Shown in pieces: positions 28,242-36,868 of a DNA stretch of 64,000 bases (position 1 is the stretch's first letter; each line of letters opens with the position of its first letter). The notes under the pieces were generated by a model. The model did not search any database. It was not told the origin of the DNA and saw only the letters and a list, made by a program, of their open reading frames with translations. Both the position numbers and the translations under genes were made by a program. This stretch comes from Ruegeria sp. 6PALISEP08 (GTDB taxonomy: Bacteria > Pseudomonadota > Alphaproteobacteria > Rhodobacterales > Rhodobacteraceae): positions 1 to 64,000 of the forward strand of contig NZ_LGXZ01000007.1 in assembly GCF_001238295.1 (NCBI RefSeq), given 5' to 3'.

Positions 28242-29312
28242 GTGTCACAAATCTCACCCCGACTGAACTTGCCTTTTTTGCAACCCTCGCAGGCGCAAAA
28301 GCACGTCACCCACAACGAAGCTCTGCGTCAGCTTGATTTGATCGTGCAGCTGACAGTCCGCTCAATCGACGCCAGCACCCCCCCGGTTGTTCCCCAACAG
28401 GGCGAGGTTTATGCGGTGGGCACATCCCCAACCGGCGATTGGGTAGGGCACGCCGGGGAACTTGCAGCTTGGCTGGACAATGCCTGGCATTTCGTGGCCC
28501 CAGCCGTTGGTTGGCGCGCTTGGGATGAAAACTCTGGTGATCTCAAATTCTGGGACGGAACAACCTGGTTGCCTCTACCGGTGGACACGTAAAACCTGGA
28601 TGGTGTAGGGGTGGCGGCCACCTCAGACACGACGAACCGCCTGACGGTGCGCAGCCCGGCCACATTGCTGACCCACGAAGGTGGTGGACATCAACTGAAG
28701 ATCAACAAAGCCAGTGCGGGCGACACCGCGTCATTGCTGTTCCAATCGAACTGGACAGGCCACGCTGAGATGGGCCTGTCGGGCAATACTGGTTTTTCCA
28801 TCAAAGTCTCACTCGATGGCGGCAGCTGGACCGATGCTTTGAAGTTTGATCCAGCCACCGGAACGGCAACAGGCGCGGCTGTCCAAAGCGATGCAACCGA
28901 TACAACCCCTGGCCGCCTTATGAGAGCGGATTTCGGTTACGGACCCGCTAATCTTTTGGGATCTGTCTCGGAAAACTCGGGCACCCCGACCGGCGCTGTT
29001 ATCGAGCGCGGAAGTAACGCAAACGGAGAGTTTGTGCGGTTCGCCGATGGCACCCAGATCTGCACCGCTACTTTATCCGCAGTTGACTGCACCAATGCTG
29101 AAGGTGCTTTTTTCGTAAGCTCTGCAATAGCGTGGGACTTTCCTGCAACCTTTACTGCGGCACCAAGTGTCAGTGGTAGCGGAGGGGCAACCAATCGTTT
29201 CATTGGAATGGACACACCCAACACGACACACGTTAATTGCAAAGTGCTGTCGACCCTGTCGGATTCCTCGACACTGCCTCCAACCGTTACAGCAATCGGG
29301 CGCTGGTACTAA
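28242..29312 (+). pseudogene. DUF2793 protein interrupted by an in-frame stop codon
   Basis: The frame starts at a GTG at 28242, well placed six bases after AGGAGG. The first 116 residues match the DUF2793 N-terminal domain (LPFLQPSQAQKHVTHNEALRQLD, GEVYAVG, WLDNAWHFVAPAVGWRAWDE). A TAA at 28590-28592 stops it, but the same frame continues without shift (NLDGVGVAATSDTTNRL) through 29312. The remaining part (GHQLKINKASAGDTASLLFQ, GYGPANLLG, GAVIERGSNANGEFVRFADG) looks like the natural continuation. A single C-to-T change from CAA would explain the stop. Full length would be about 356 residues. The family is common in roseobacters, sometimes beside phage-tail-like genes, and its function is unknown. 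Confidence 0.75.
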
Positions 29313-29793
29313 TTCAAATGGCCGTCCGACGGCGTATGTCTCGGGCAGCTATATTTCTCGAAGGTCGAAGATGACCAATTCTAGATTCCAGGCATGAGTT
29401 TAACAAACACGGCTTCAAAGCTCATTTCTGGCGAGCCGCCCCGGTTTTTACAGTTACAGCCTCGTGTGAATCTTCCCCACCATGCGCAAGCGAAAGACCG
29501 AGCACCGCCGCAGACCCTTGGATAGACCGGGTCCCCTGGCCGAACCCAGAAACCGAATAGCTTTAAGTATTCGCAAGGTGCCTTTCTCGTCTGCATCTGC
29601 TGTGTATTCAGGCGATTAAAAGCAGTTTGGACTTTAACGTGCAGCGCAAGTTTTTCTCTGCGCTCTTATTGCCTCAAAAACAGCAAGAATCTATGGGATG
29701 TAACCCACAGCTATTGTGAACCATTGAATTCGGTGTTGGTTTCTTCAATTGTTCGCGCGTTGTCGACAGGTTTTAGTAAGAAGGATTTTACAG
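29313..29793. other. Gene-free stretch before ugd
   Basis: About 480 bases with no supported gene. A small GCCG...CGGC hairpin (29321-29333) follows the DUF2793 stop. An AAGGA ribosome binding site for ugd is at 29781-29785. Nothing else was recognised. Confidence 0.4.
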
Positions 29794-31098
29794 ATGCGTA
29801 TTGCAATGATCGGCACCGGATATGTGGGCCTTGTGTCTGGCGTGTGCTTCTCGGATTTCGGTCATGACGTGATTTGCGTCGACAAGGCAGATCAGAAAAT
29901 CGACATGCTCAAAGCCGGGGACGTCCCAATTTACGAGCCGGGCCTCGATGTGTTGATGGCCAAAAATGTGGCTGCCGGTCGCTTGAGCTTTACGACTGAT
30001 TTGGCCGCTGCGGTAGATGGCGCTGATGCTGTCTTCATTGCAGTCGGCACCCCAACGCGGCGGGGTGATGGCCACGCAGATCTGACCTACGTTATGGCCG
30101 CTGCAGAAGAAATTGCAGGGGCTGTCACTGGCTATACGGTCATTGTCACCAAATCGACTGTACCCGTGGGCACCAACAGACGAGTGCAAGAGGTTGTCTC
30201 GGCCTCTAATCCCAAAGCTGAATTTGACGTCGCTTCGAACCCTGAATTCCTGCGCGAAGGTGCGGCGATTGATGACTTCATGCGCCCGGATCGCGTTGTG
30301 GTGGGTGTGGAAAACGATCGCGCCGCCGAAGTGATGGCCGAGATCTACCGCCCGCTTTACCTGCGTGATTTTCCGATCCTTTCCACGGATCTGGAAAGCG
30401 CTGAGATGATCAAATACGCCGCAAACGCGTTTCTGGCGACCAAGATTACCTTCATCAACGAAATTGCGGGCCTTTGCGAAAAGGTCGGCGCAGATGTCAA
30501 AGAAGTGTCGCGCGGCATCGGTCTGGATGGACGGATCGGCAACAAGTTCCTACATGCTGGCCCTGGCTATGGTGGGTCGTGCTTTCCTAAAGATACTGCA
30601 GCGCTGGCCCGGATCGGTCAGGATCATGCGCATCCGATGCAGATTACCGAAACCGTCATTCGTGTGAATGACGAGATCAAGAAACGTATGATCGAGAAAA
30701 TCCGCGAGGTCTGTGACGACCGTTTCAATGGAAAAACCGTGGCGGTTCTAGGCGTCACGTTCAAACCCAACACAGACGATATGCGCGACGCACCTTCGTT
30801 GTCCATTGTCCCCGCTTTGATCGGCGGAGGCGCAAAGGTACGCGTTGTCGACCCTCAGGGCAGATCAGAGGGTGAGGCGCTTTTGCCAGGGGTCGAGTGG
30901 TGTGATGACCCCTATGCGGCAACTCAAGAAGCGGATGTCGTCGTGCTGTTGACTGAGTGGAACGAGTTTCGGGCGCTGAACCTGACTGAAATGGCCAAGT
31001 CGATGAACACGGCCCGCATGGTCGACCTGCGCAACATTTATTCGAGATCGGCGGCGCTCAAGTCGGGGTTTGAAACCTATGTTGGCGTCGGGCGCTGA
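29794..31098 (+). CDS. ugd: UDP-glucose 6-dehydrogenase
   Basis: Oxidises UDP-glucose twice with NAD to UDP-glucuronate, for acidic polysaccharide. The start at 29794 follows AAGGA by eight bases; the longer frame from 29749 is not supported. Of 434 residues, the N-terminal Rossmann domain begins MRIAMIGTGYVGLVSG. The catalytic Cys263 sits in GPGYGGSCFPKDTAAL, and the C-terminal UDP-binding domain contains VAVLGVTFKPNTDDMRDAPS. Together with galU about 2 kb upstream it completes glucose-1-phosphate to UDP-glucuronate. Confidence 0.97.
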   Translation: MRIAMIGTGYVGLVSGVCFSDFGHDVICVDKADQKIDMLKAGDVPIYEPGLDVLMAKNVAAGRLSFTTDLAAAVDGADAVFIAVGTPTRRGDGHADLTYVMAAAEEIAGAVTGYTVIVTKSTVPVGTNRRVQEVVSASNPKAEFDVASNPEFLREGAAIDDFMRPDRVVVGVENDRAAEVMAEIYRPLYLRDFPILSTDLESAEMIKYAANAFLATKITFINEIAGLCEKVGADVKEVSRGIGLDGRIGNKFLHAGPGYGGSCFPKDTAALARIGQDHAHPMQITETVIRVNDEIKKRMIEKIREVCDDRFNGKTVAVLGVTFKPNTDDMRDAPSLSIVPALIGGGAKVRVVDPQGRSEGEALLPGVEWCDDPYAATQEADVVVLLTEWNEFRALNLTEMAKSMNTARMVDLRNIYSRSAALKSGFETYVGVGR

Positions 31099-31141
31099 AC
31101 GCTTTACGCTGCCTGCGTTCTAAACAGTCATGACTCAGAGA

Positions 31142-31164
31142 ACCGGGCCCGCAAAAGGCCCGGT
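31142..31164. terminator. Hairpin between convergent ugd and hydroxylase genes
   Basis: An 8-base stem, ACCGGGCC / GGCCCGGT, with loop CGCAAAA lies between two converging genes. There is no long T run on either side, so it is a terminator by position and stem strength only. Confidence 0.55.
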
Positions 31165-31181
31165 ACATCACGTTTCAAACT

Positions 31182-32183
31182 CTACTCAGCGGCCCAGATC
31201 TTGCGACGGCGTTCCTTGACCATTTCGTTGCCCTCGTCTGTGCCGTCGTGGAAGGTGTTGAACCACTCATCCCACGGGGTTTCCCACGTACCGTAATTGC
31301 AGTCGAAGAACCTGTGATGCAGCTGGTGAAAGAAATCCCCGACCTGAAACTTGGCTTTGTTGCCAAGCTTCACATGTTCGAACCCAGCATGAGAGGTCGG
31401 CGCGCCAATACCGTGATGAAACAGCAGGAAAATGGCATGGATCGGATGCGAAGGCAGGAGGAAAAAGATCATCGTGTCGAACATCAGAAAGAAGCTTTCA
31501 ACCGGATGCATGGCTAGACCGGACCACGGGCCAGTGTTGATGTTGCGATGATGCCAAGCATGCACTTTGGTATAAAGCGGGCCAACATGCAGCAAACGGT
31601 GTAGCCAGTAGAAATGAAAGCCTGCCCAGATTGGGACAAAGATCACAACCGCGATGAACCAGGTCGGATTGCCGTCAAATGTGATCATCGTGATCCAGCC
31701 GTTGGCATAGGAATACAGGATCAGGCATTCCCAGAAAGCCCAGAAGGTCAGCGCCGGCCCGAGGGTCCAGAACATGTTGTCCCAGACCTGGTTCTTGAAG
31801 GTAAAGACCTTCGCACCCTTCATCATCGGGCGCATGTCATAGCGGTATTCATCCTGTTGCGTGCGGAACTTCCACAAAGCCAGATGCAGGCCACCGGCCA
31901 CAACCATCAGAATACAGAAGTTGCGGAACCAGATCTCGGCCACCCAATCCCAGCTGAAAGTCTCGATCCGAGCCAACGAAGGGGTCAGGAAATTCCAGGT
32001 GATGATTGCAAAAACCAGCAGCAAAGCGCGCAGGGCCAGCGGATTCCAGCTTTGCAGCAGGTAACGCAGCGCCGCCAAGGGCTTCATAGGCCAATCCCAA
32101 TAAGGCGAAGTTTGGATCGGCAATTGTGGTGTGAAGTTCCAAATCTTGCGCCTGGGGCGTGGAGGCAAGGCAGGGTCTGACAT
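31182..32183 (-). CDS. Sterol desaturase / fatty acid hydroxylase-family membrane protein
   Basis: Di-iron membrane hydroxylase or desaturase of 333 residues. The histidine clusters typical of the superfamily are visible in order: HFYWLHRLLHVGPLYTKVHAWHH, HHGIGAPTSHAGFEH and FHQLHHRFFDCNYG. Hydrophobic segments near residues 48-70, 80-105 and 150-185 would span or enter the inner membrane. The exact substrate (lipid, carotenoid or other) is not determined by these motifs. It is divergent from the LysR gene, which may regulate it. Confidence 0.85.
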   Translation of the reverse strand: MSDPALPPRPRRKIWNFTPQLPIQTSPYWDWPMKPLAALRYLLQSWNPLALRALLLVFAIITWNFLTPSLARIETFSWDWVAEIWFRNFCILMVVAGGLHLALWKFRTQQDEYRYDMRPMMKGAKVFTFKNQVWDNMFWTLGPALTFWAFWECLILYSYANGWITMITFDGNPTWFIAVVIFVPIWAGFHFYWLHRLLHVGPLYTKVHAWHHRNINTGPWSGLAMHPVESFFLMFDTMIFFLLPSHPIHAIFLLFHHGIGAPTSHAGFEHVKLGNKAKFQVGDFFHQLHHRFFDCNYGTWETPWDEWFNTFHDGTDEGNEMVKERRRKIWAAE

Positions 32184-32264
32184 AACGGGCTCGTTTTTAT
32201 TTGTTCGCTGGTCACAAGTCTAAAACGGGAGGCCGAAACCTCAGACCATATTGTCTTGCCGGTG

Positions 32265-32285
32265 AGGCTAAGTTTTGCTTAGCCT
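32265..32285. promoter_or_regulatory. Inverted repeat just upstream of the LysR start
   Basis: AGGCTAAG at 32265-32272 and CTTAGCCT at 32278-32285 form a perfect 8-base inverted repeat, ending six bases before the LysR ATG at 32292, in the divergent gap with the hydroxylase gene. It could be an operator for autoregulation, or an mRNA hairpin over the ribosome binding region, where the only purine run (GAGG) is abnormally close to the ATG. Confidence 0.45.
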
Positions 32286-32291
32286 ACGAGG

Positions 32292-33182
32292 ATGAGCACT
32301 CGAGTCCCCTCTCTCAACTGGCTTCGTGTATTCGAAGCTGCTGCCCGAACCGAAAGCTTTGCCCGAGCGGCAAGCCAGCTCAACATGACACCCGCTGCCG
32401 TCAGCCAGCAGGTCAAAGCACTTGAGACCCAATTGGGCACGCCCTTGTTTCATCGCCACGCCCATGCCGTAACCCTGACCGAAACCGGGCGTGCGTATCT
32501 GCCCTCGGTGCAGCAATCGTTGCTCATGCTCGAAACCGCAACCACCGTGTTGTTTGGTGAAACCCGCGCACAACGGCTTTATGTACAATCCGTACTGCTT
32601 TTTGCACACGGCATTTTAGCCAGCGGTGTTCCCACGTTTCAAACCGCGCATCCCCAGATCAACCTGTCCCTGACCACTGGAAATGTCGTTTCCGATTTCG
32701 CCAACCGATTTACGGATCTGCAGATCGTATTCGGGAATCCCGCCCTTTTTGGTACCGAAAACGATGAGGTGATGCGCGAAAGCCTGTATCCCGTCGCCCC
32801 GCCTGACATTGCGGCACAGATCGAAACCCCGCAGGACCTGTTTCAGTTTACGCTGATCGAGGTCTCGACCCATCGCGCAAGCTGGCCTCATTGGTTTGAA
32901 AGCCTGCGACTGCCAGCGGGGCAGGCACGCTATTTCTTTGCCGACAATTCCTTGATGGCCGCAGAGCTTTCTGCTGCTGGTTTGGGTATCGCGTTGGCCC
33001 GCGCCCCAGCGTCTGACCGGATCATGGATCTCTCGGGTCTCGTCGCCTGTCTGCCTGACTGCTCCTGTCCGGGACAAGAGGCGTATCATCTGGTTTACCC
33101 TTCCAGAACCACACTGCGCCCTGCGGCCCGTACTTTCCGGGATTGGCTGCTGGACTACAGCGCGGCAGTCCAGACGCGGTAA
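32292..33182 (+). CDS. LysR-family transcriptional regulator (GcvA-like)
   Basis: DNA-binding regulator of 296 residues. The N-terminal winged helix-turn-helix is at about 5-65 (LNWLRVFEAAARTESFARAASQLNMTPAAVSQQVKALE), followed by the periplasmic-binding-protein-like effector domain. The start motif LNWLRVFEAAAR is that of the GcvA subgroup. It is divergent from the sterol desaturase-family gene, the usual arrangement with a LysR target. Its 3' end overlaps the opposing DUF1612 gene by 28 bases. The ligand is unknown. Confidence 0.9.
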   Translation: MSTRVPSLNWLRVFEAAARTESFARAASQLNMTPAAVSQQVKALETQLGTPLFHRHAHAVTLTETGRAYLPSVQQSLLMLETATTVLFGETRAQRLYVQSVLLFAHGILASGVPTFQTAHPQINLSLTTGNVVSDFANRFTDLQIVFGNPALFGTENDEVMRESLYPVAPPDIAAQIETPQDLFQFTLIEVSTHRASWPHWFESLRLPAGQARYFFADNSLMAAELSAAGLGIALARAPASDRIMDLSGLVACLPDCSCPGQEAYHLVYPSRTTLRPAARTFRDWLLDYSAAVQTR

Positions 33183-34231
33183 CGCCCCTGTCCAGTGACC
33201 TCACGCACCAGACCGCGACGGGTAAACAGATCAAAATTGCGCTGTACCGCTGCACGCGACGATTTGGTCAGGTCTTCCGCCAAAGGGGCAGAGACCATCG
33301 GCCACGAGGCCAAGACCTCAATCAGTCGTGGCGGGGTGCGTCCACTCAGATCTTGCGTGGCGTCCCGGGCCTGGTTCTCCCACGCGTTGACCCGATCAAG
33401 ATGCAACAACCCGGCAAGGGCCGCCTGCCCCGCCCCTTGTATCCAGGCGCTCAGCTTTTCAGTTGGCGTCCCCGCCCCGCGAAGTGCCCCAGGCCCCGAC
33501 AAGGCCAAAGGCATGAAAAGAGCACCCCCACGCCCCATTGACGCCGCGTGCCGCGCTGCGATAACTGCTGCTTCGGTGTCTTGTCCAATTTCCTGTGCCA
33601 ACGCCCGCCACGCGTGAAACGCAATTGCTGATTGGGTAACCGGATGCAAACCTTCGACATTTTGCATGACTTCGGCCAGATCAATGACCGCCTCGGGTGC
33701 AGCTTCAGACCCTTGTGCCAATCGGTCAAGAAACGCGGTCAAACCGCTTTCCCAGCCCCCCTCGGAAGGGGCCGCGCCCGAACTCAGGCGGCGTACCGCC
33801 CAGCCAGCACGGAACAGCGCCTGCACGTCATCATGGGTCGCGCCGATGCGTAGGCCCGTCCACAAGGCCAGACGGTCCACACTGACCCGATCGCCTGTCC
33901 ACCAGCCCAGATCAGAAGTTTCCATCAGGGCCAGACGATGCGTCCACCCCTTGGGGCCAGCCCGCAACCGTTCGTCCAGCGCACCAAAGGTCAGGGCAAG
34001 ATCGGCAAGCTCAGCAGAAAGTTCGGACTGAGCCGCACGCCAGTCGCGCGGATCGAACAATAGGCGCTGATCGGATCGAGGGCCGGGTAGAAAGTAATCT
34101 TCCTCCACGAACTCGTCCGGCGGCAGAAACCACAAATCCTCTTCTTCCGAAGAGTCCCCATCGTAAATACTGGCGGGTCCAAGATCTTCAGCCTCGCCCT
34201 GTGAAACGGGTATTGGTTTCTTCGCAATCAT
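33155..34231 (-). CDS. RHE_PE00001/DUF1612-type protein with C-terminal helix-turn-helix
   Basis: A 358-residue cytoplasmic protein resembling the DUF1612 family. It starts with an acidic tail (DGDSSEEEDLWFLPPDEFVEE), and the middle contains ALTFGALDERLRAGPKGWTHRL and DLGWWTGDRVSVDRLALWTGLRIGATHDDVQALFRA. The end has a helix-turn-helix (PPRLIEVLASWPMVSAPLAE, then SSRAAVQRNFDLFTRRGLVREVTGQGRYRVWTA), which looks able to bind DNA. The function is unknown. The family is known mainly from rhizobial plasmids and has been linked by name to the Rhizobium etli locus. Here it lies between a LysR gene and an anti-sigma gene, without an obvious operon partner. Confidence 0.7.
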   Translation of the reverse strand: MIAKKPIPVSQGEAEDLGPASIYDGDSSEEEDLWFLPPDEFVEEDYFLPGPRSDQRLLFDPRDWRAAQSELSAELADLALTFGALDERLRAGPKGWTHRLALMETSDLGWWTGDRVSVDRLALWTGLRIGATHDDVQALFRAGWAVRRLSSGAAPSEGGWESGLTAFLDRLAQGSEAAPEAVIDLAEVMQNVEGLHPVTQSAIAFHAWRALAQEIGQDTEAAVIAARHAASMGRGGALFMPLALSGPGALRGAGTPTEKLSAWIQGAGQAALAGLLHLDRVNAWENQARDATQDLSGRTPPRLIEVLASWPMVSAPLAEDLTKSSRAAVQRNFDLFTRRGLVREVTGQGRYRVWTAAL

Positions 34232-34278
34232 GCCCGGTATTCTTCGGACATTCGTACCGGTTCACAAGGGGTTTTCCG

Positions 34279-35016
34279 TCAGCCCGCAAAGGTTTGGGTC
34301 AAAACATCCAATTCGCTGTTCAAATCAGTCTGCGGAGAGCTGCCCAACAGCATATACCCATAGCCATCCTGCGCCCATGTGGCGGTCGCTAATCCGCTCA
34401 GTACCGCTTGCTTGATCTCAGCAGGAGGCGCGTCGGGGCCCTGACGGATGACACAGAATGCAAAGGGTCGCCCTTGCTCATCCGCAAAAACAATCTGAAT
34501 CAAAGGCTTGCCTTTGAAGGACAGAACCTGAGCCCGTTTAAGCTCCAACCCTGGGAGCGCTTCCAACGTTTCACGGTTCAGGGATCGGCCAAGTTCGGCC
34601 TCTGCCATTTCAAACTGCTTATCCAGCGACGCCTCGGAATCGTCCAGCGGGGCGATGGTCTCGGGCACATAAAGTGACTGATAGATCGCCGCCTGCTGCG
34701 CCCATCCCAGTTCTGCGGGGCGGGTTGCCCAGAACGTTACGGCAAAAGCGGCAATCGCAGTGCTTGCTGCCACAGCGACAACGTGCAGAACACCGCTACT
34801 TGAGTGTTGCACATCAGGCTCGGGCAGATCGAATTTCGGCACCTCGGTGGGAATTGTCTCAAAAACGTCCTGAATGACCGGCGCGAGAGGATCCAGCGCC
34901 ATCAGGCGGTGTTCAAGCTCGACATCATGCTCGACCGCCGCCTCAATGGCGCGGCTCTGAGCTTCATCCAGTGAGCCTTCCAGATACGCTGATAGCGTCT
35001 CGTCGGAAAACGTCAT
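34279..35016 (-). CDS. Putative membrane-anchored anti-sigma factor
   Basis: A 245-residue protein that overlaps the ECF sigma gene by four bases and so is probably translationally coupled. The cytoplasmic N-terminus (MTFSDETLSAYLEGSLDEAQSRAIE) is of the anti-sigma helix type but lacks the His-x3-Cys-x2-Cys zinc motif. One membrane helix lies near residues 78-96 (VVAVAASTAIAAFAVTFWA). The rest is periplasmic (VLSFKGKPLIQIVFADEQG, AVLSGLATATWAQDGYGYMLLG) and probably senses an envelope signal. The identity is assigned mainly from position and layout, because this class is poorly conserved. Confidence 0.75.
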   Translation of the reverse strand: MTFSDETLSAYLEGSLDEAQSRAIEAAVEHDVELEHRLMALDPLAPVIQDVFETIPTEVPKFDLPEPDVQHSSSGVLHVVAVAASTAIAAFAVTFWATRPAELGWAQQAAIYQSLYVPETIAPLDDSEASLDKQFEMAEAELGRSLNRETLEALPGLELKRAQVLSFKGKPLIQIVFADEQGRPFAFCVIRQGPDAPPAEIKQAVLSGLATATWAQDGYGYMLLGSSPQTDLNSELDVLTQTFAG

Positions 35017-35549
35017 TTACCACTCCGTCGCGCGGTGTCTGCCGCATCAAGCTGCATCACGGTTTTCAGTTTCTGCCGGGCATTCGATAACCGGCTCATG
35101 ATTGTACCGATGGGCACTTCCAGCATGGCAGCGGCTTCGCGATAGCTGTACCCTTCGACGAACACAAGCATTACCGTTTCCCGCTGCGCTTCTGGCAGCT
35201 GCATCACTTGTGTAAACACCTCAGTGGCGAAAATATTCGTTTCTGAATCTGCTCCTGGTGCCACAAGGTCTGCTTCTGGTGTCACCGATAGCGCTTGCGC
35301 CCGCCGAACCGAGCGTGAGCGCACCTCGTTCAGCCAGATCGAGCGGCAGATCGTCATCAGCCAGCTGTCCAAACGATTGTGCGACGTGACCTGATGATGA
35401 CGCTCCAGCGCGCGAAGACATGTCGCCTGCAGAAGATCATCAGCCACATCAGATGCCCCTGACAAAGCCAGAGCAAACCGCCAGACGCGTTTCGAATGCG
35501 TCTGCACCGCATCGCGCACGGCCTGTTCGGAAGTCATTTCGGCTCTCAT
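35013..35549 (-). CDS. ECF-family RNA polymerase sigma factor
   Basis: Alternative sigma factor of about 178 residues with region 2 (DDLLQATCLRALERHHQ) and region 4 (LPEAQRETVMLVFVEGYSYREAAAMLEVP, ending GTIMSRLSNARQKL). An open frame continues upstream to 35798, but that extension overlaps the divergent gene and its sequence is unrelated, so the start is placed at 35549 or four codons later at 35537. The first gene of a pair with the membrane anti-sigma factor. The regulon probably includes its own promoter and possibly the divergent YceI-cytochrome c gene 85 bases away, but no matched promoter pair was identified. Confidence 0.88.
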   Translation of the reverse strand: MRAEMTSEQAVRDAVQTHSKRVWRFALALSGASDVADDLLQATCLRALERHHQVTSHNRLDSWLMTICRSIWLNEVRSRSVRRAQALSVTPEADLVAPGADSETNIFATEVFTQVMQLPEAQRETVMLVFVEGYSYREAAAMLEVPIGTIMSRLSNARQKLKTVMQLDAADTARRSGK

Positions 35550-35633
35550 CGAATAAATCGCGACCTGTGTGTGTTTGTCTGTCACGGACCGGGCCCGCAG
35601 GGGCAGGAATGTCATAATCTTAGGAGAATTTAA

Positions 35634-36575
35634 ATGAAACTTCTGTTGAAAGCTGTCACGATTGCGTCGGCAATTGTTGCAACGCCTGCTCTTGCGGACA
35701 ACTGGACATTGGACAGCGACAGCTCGCATCTGGCCTATGGTACCATCAAGAAAAACACTGTGGGCGAGGTCAACGGTTTCACCAATCTCAGCGGACATGT
35801 GACTCCTGACGGCAAAGCCGAAATCGACATCGACTTGTCCTCTGTCGAGACCAATATCGATATCCGAAATGAGCGGATGATCGAGTTTGTCTTTCGCAAA
35901 GTAGGCTCGGCAAAGCTGACGGCTGACTTCGACATGTCCGAAGTGTCCGGGCTGTCAGTCGGAGAAACCACCACGATAGATGCAGAATCCGTTCTTTCGC
36001 TGGCTGGCACTGATGTTACTTTCGACGCCGAACTGTTTGTTGCGCGGCTGTCTGACACTGCGGTCATGGTCTCAACCAACGATATGGTGTTCCTCAATGC
36101 GGAAGACGCCGGTATCAATGCGGGCGTGGACACGCTGAAGGAACTGGCAGACCTGTCAGGCATTACGCGGACAGTGCCGATAACGGCCAGATTGATCTTT
36201 CATTCTGACGGCAAACAGGCCGCCGCAACGCCAGCCTCAGCGACACCAGAGATCGTAGCGGCAGCAGTGCAAGGGGACGCCAAAGCAGGCAAAAAGGTTT
36301 TCAGAAAATGCAGCGCCTGCCACAAGCTTGACCAAGGTCGCAACGGTGTCGGCCCGTCTTTGCACGCTATTATTGGCAAATCCGCCGGTCAGGCCGAAGG
36401 GTTCAGGTTTTCTTCTGCCCTCCAGGATATAGACGTCGTCTGGACGCAGGAAAACCTGGCCGCATTTCTGGCCGACCCCAAAGGGTTTCTTCCGGGTAAT
36501 CGTATGCAATTCCCGGGGTTGAAAAAGGAAGACGACATTGTGAACCTGCTCGCGTATTTGCAGGACGCAAGCTAA
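35634..36575 (+). CDS. Periplasmic YceI-domain / cytochrome c fusion protein
   Basis: A 313-residue exported protein starting seven bases after AGGAG. Signal peptide about 1-21 (cleavage after ALA). A YceI lipocalin-like domain fills about 23-190 (WTLDSDSSHLAYGTIKKNTV and IDIDLSSVETNIDIRNERM), with a low-complexity Ala/Thr linker at 195-212. Residues 213-313 are a class I cytochrome c: heme-binding CSACH at 226-230 and the distal Met291 in GNRMQFPGLK, like soluble cytochrome c2. YceI domains bind isoprenoid or quinone-like molecules, so the fusion could bring an electron-carrying lipid next to a heme. It is divergent from an ECF sigma/anti-sigma pair. Followed by a bulged hairpin at 36601-36625. 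Confidence 0.9.
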   Translation: MKLLLKAVTIASAIVATPALADNWTLDSDSSHLAYGTIKKNTVGEVNGFTNLSGHVTPDGKAEIDIDLSSVETNIDIRNERMIEFVFRKVGSAKLTADFDMSEVSGLSVGETTTIDAESVLSLAGTDVTFDAELFVARLSDTAVMVSTNDMVFLNAEDAGINAGVDTLKELADLSGITRTVPITARLIFHSDGKQAAATPASATPEIVAAAVQGDAKAGKKVFRKCSACHKLDQGRNGVGPSLHAIIGKSAGQAEGFRFSSALQDIDVVWTQENLAAFLADPKGFLPGNRMQFPGLKKEDDIVNLLAYLQDAS

Positions 36576-36600
36576 ACTGTTCCGAATTCCCACTTGAACT

Positions 36601-36625
36601 CAGTCGCGCGGATCACCGCGCACTG
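36601..36625 (+). terminator. Hairpin downstream of the YceI-cytochrome c gene
   Basis: CAGT(C)GCGCGG / CCGCGCACTG with loop ATCA forms a 10-base stem with one bulged C, 25 bases after the stop codon. No T run follows, so its efficiency is uncertain. Confidence 0.5.
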
Positions 36626-36868
36626 ATGATTGAGTTATCTGCCGTATCTTTCGAAACAATAAAGTAAAACCGCGCCGCCTGAACCAGCTTCTTTTCGGCG
36701 CTTTGACGCGCATTGCACTTGTCCAATCCCATTCCATTCCCTATCTACGGCGTCGCACGTAAGACCGTTGGCATGAGCCGCTCTGCCGCATCCCGGCATC
36801 TGCTCTTTAGGCCCGGCAAAAATTAGGGTATCTGAACGTGCGCACCGTTTCACGATTTGGAGTACGCA

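Noticed and set aside
35550..35798. N-terminal extension of the ECF sigma factor
   Set aside because: The extra 83 residues overlap the divergent YceI-cytochrome c gene and do not look like a sigma factor domain.
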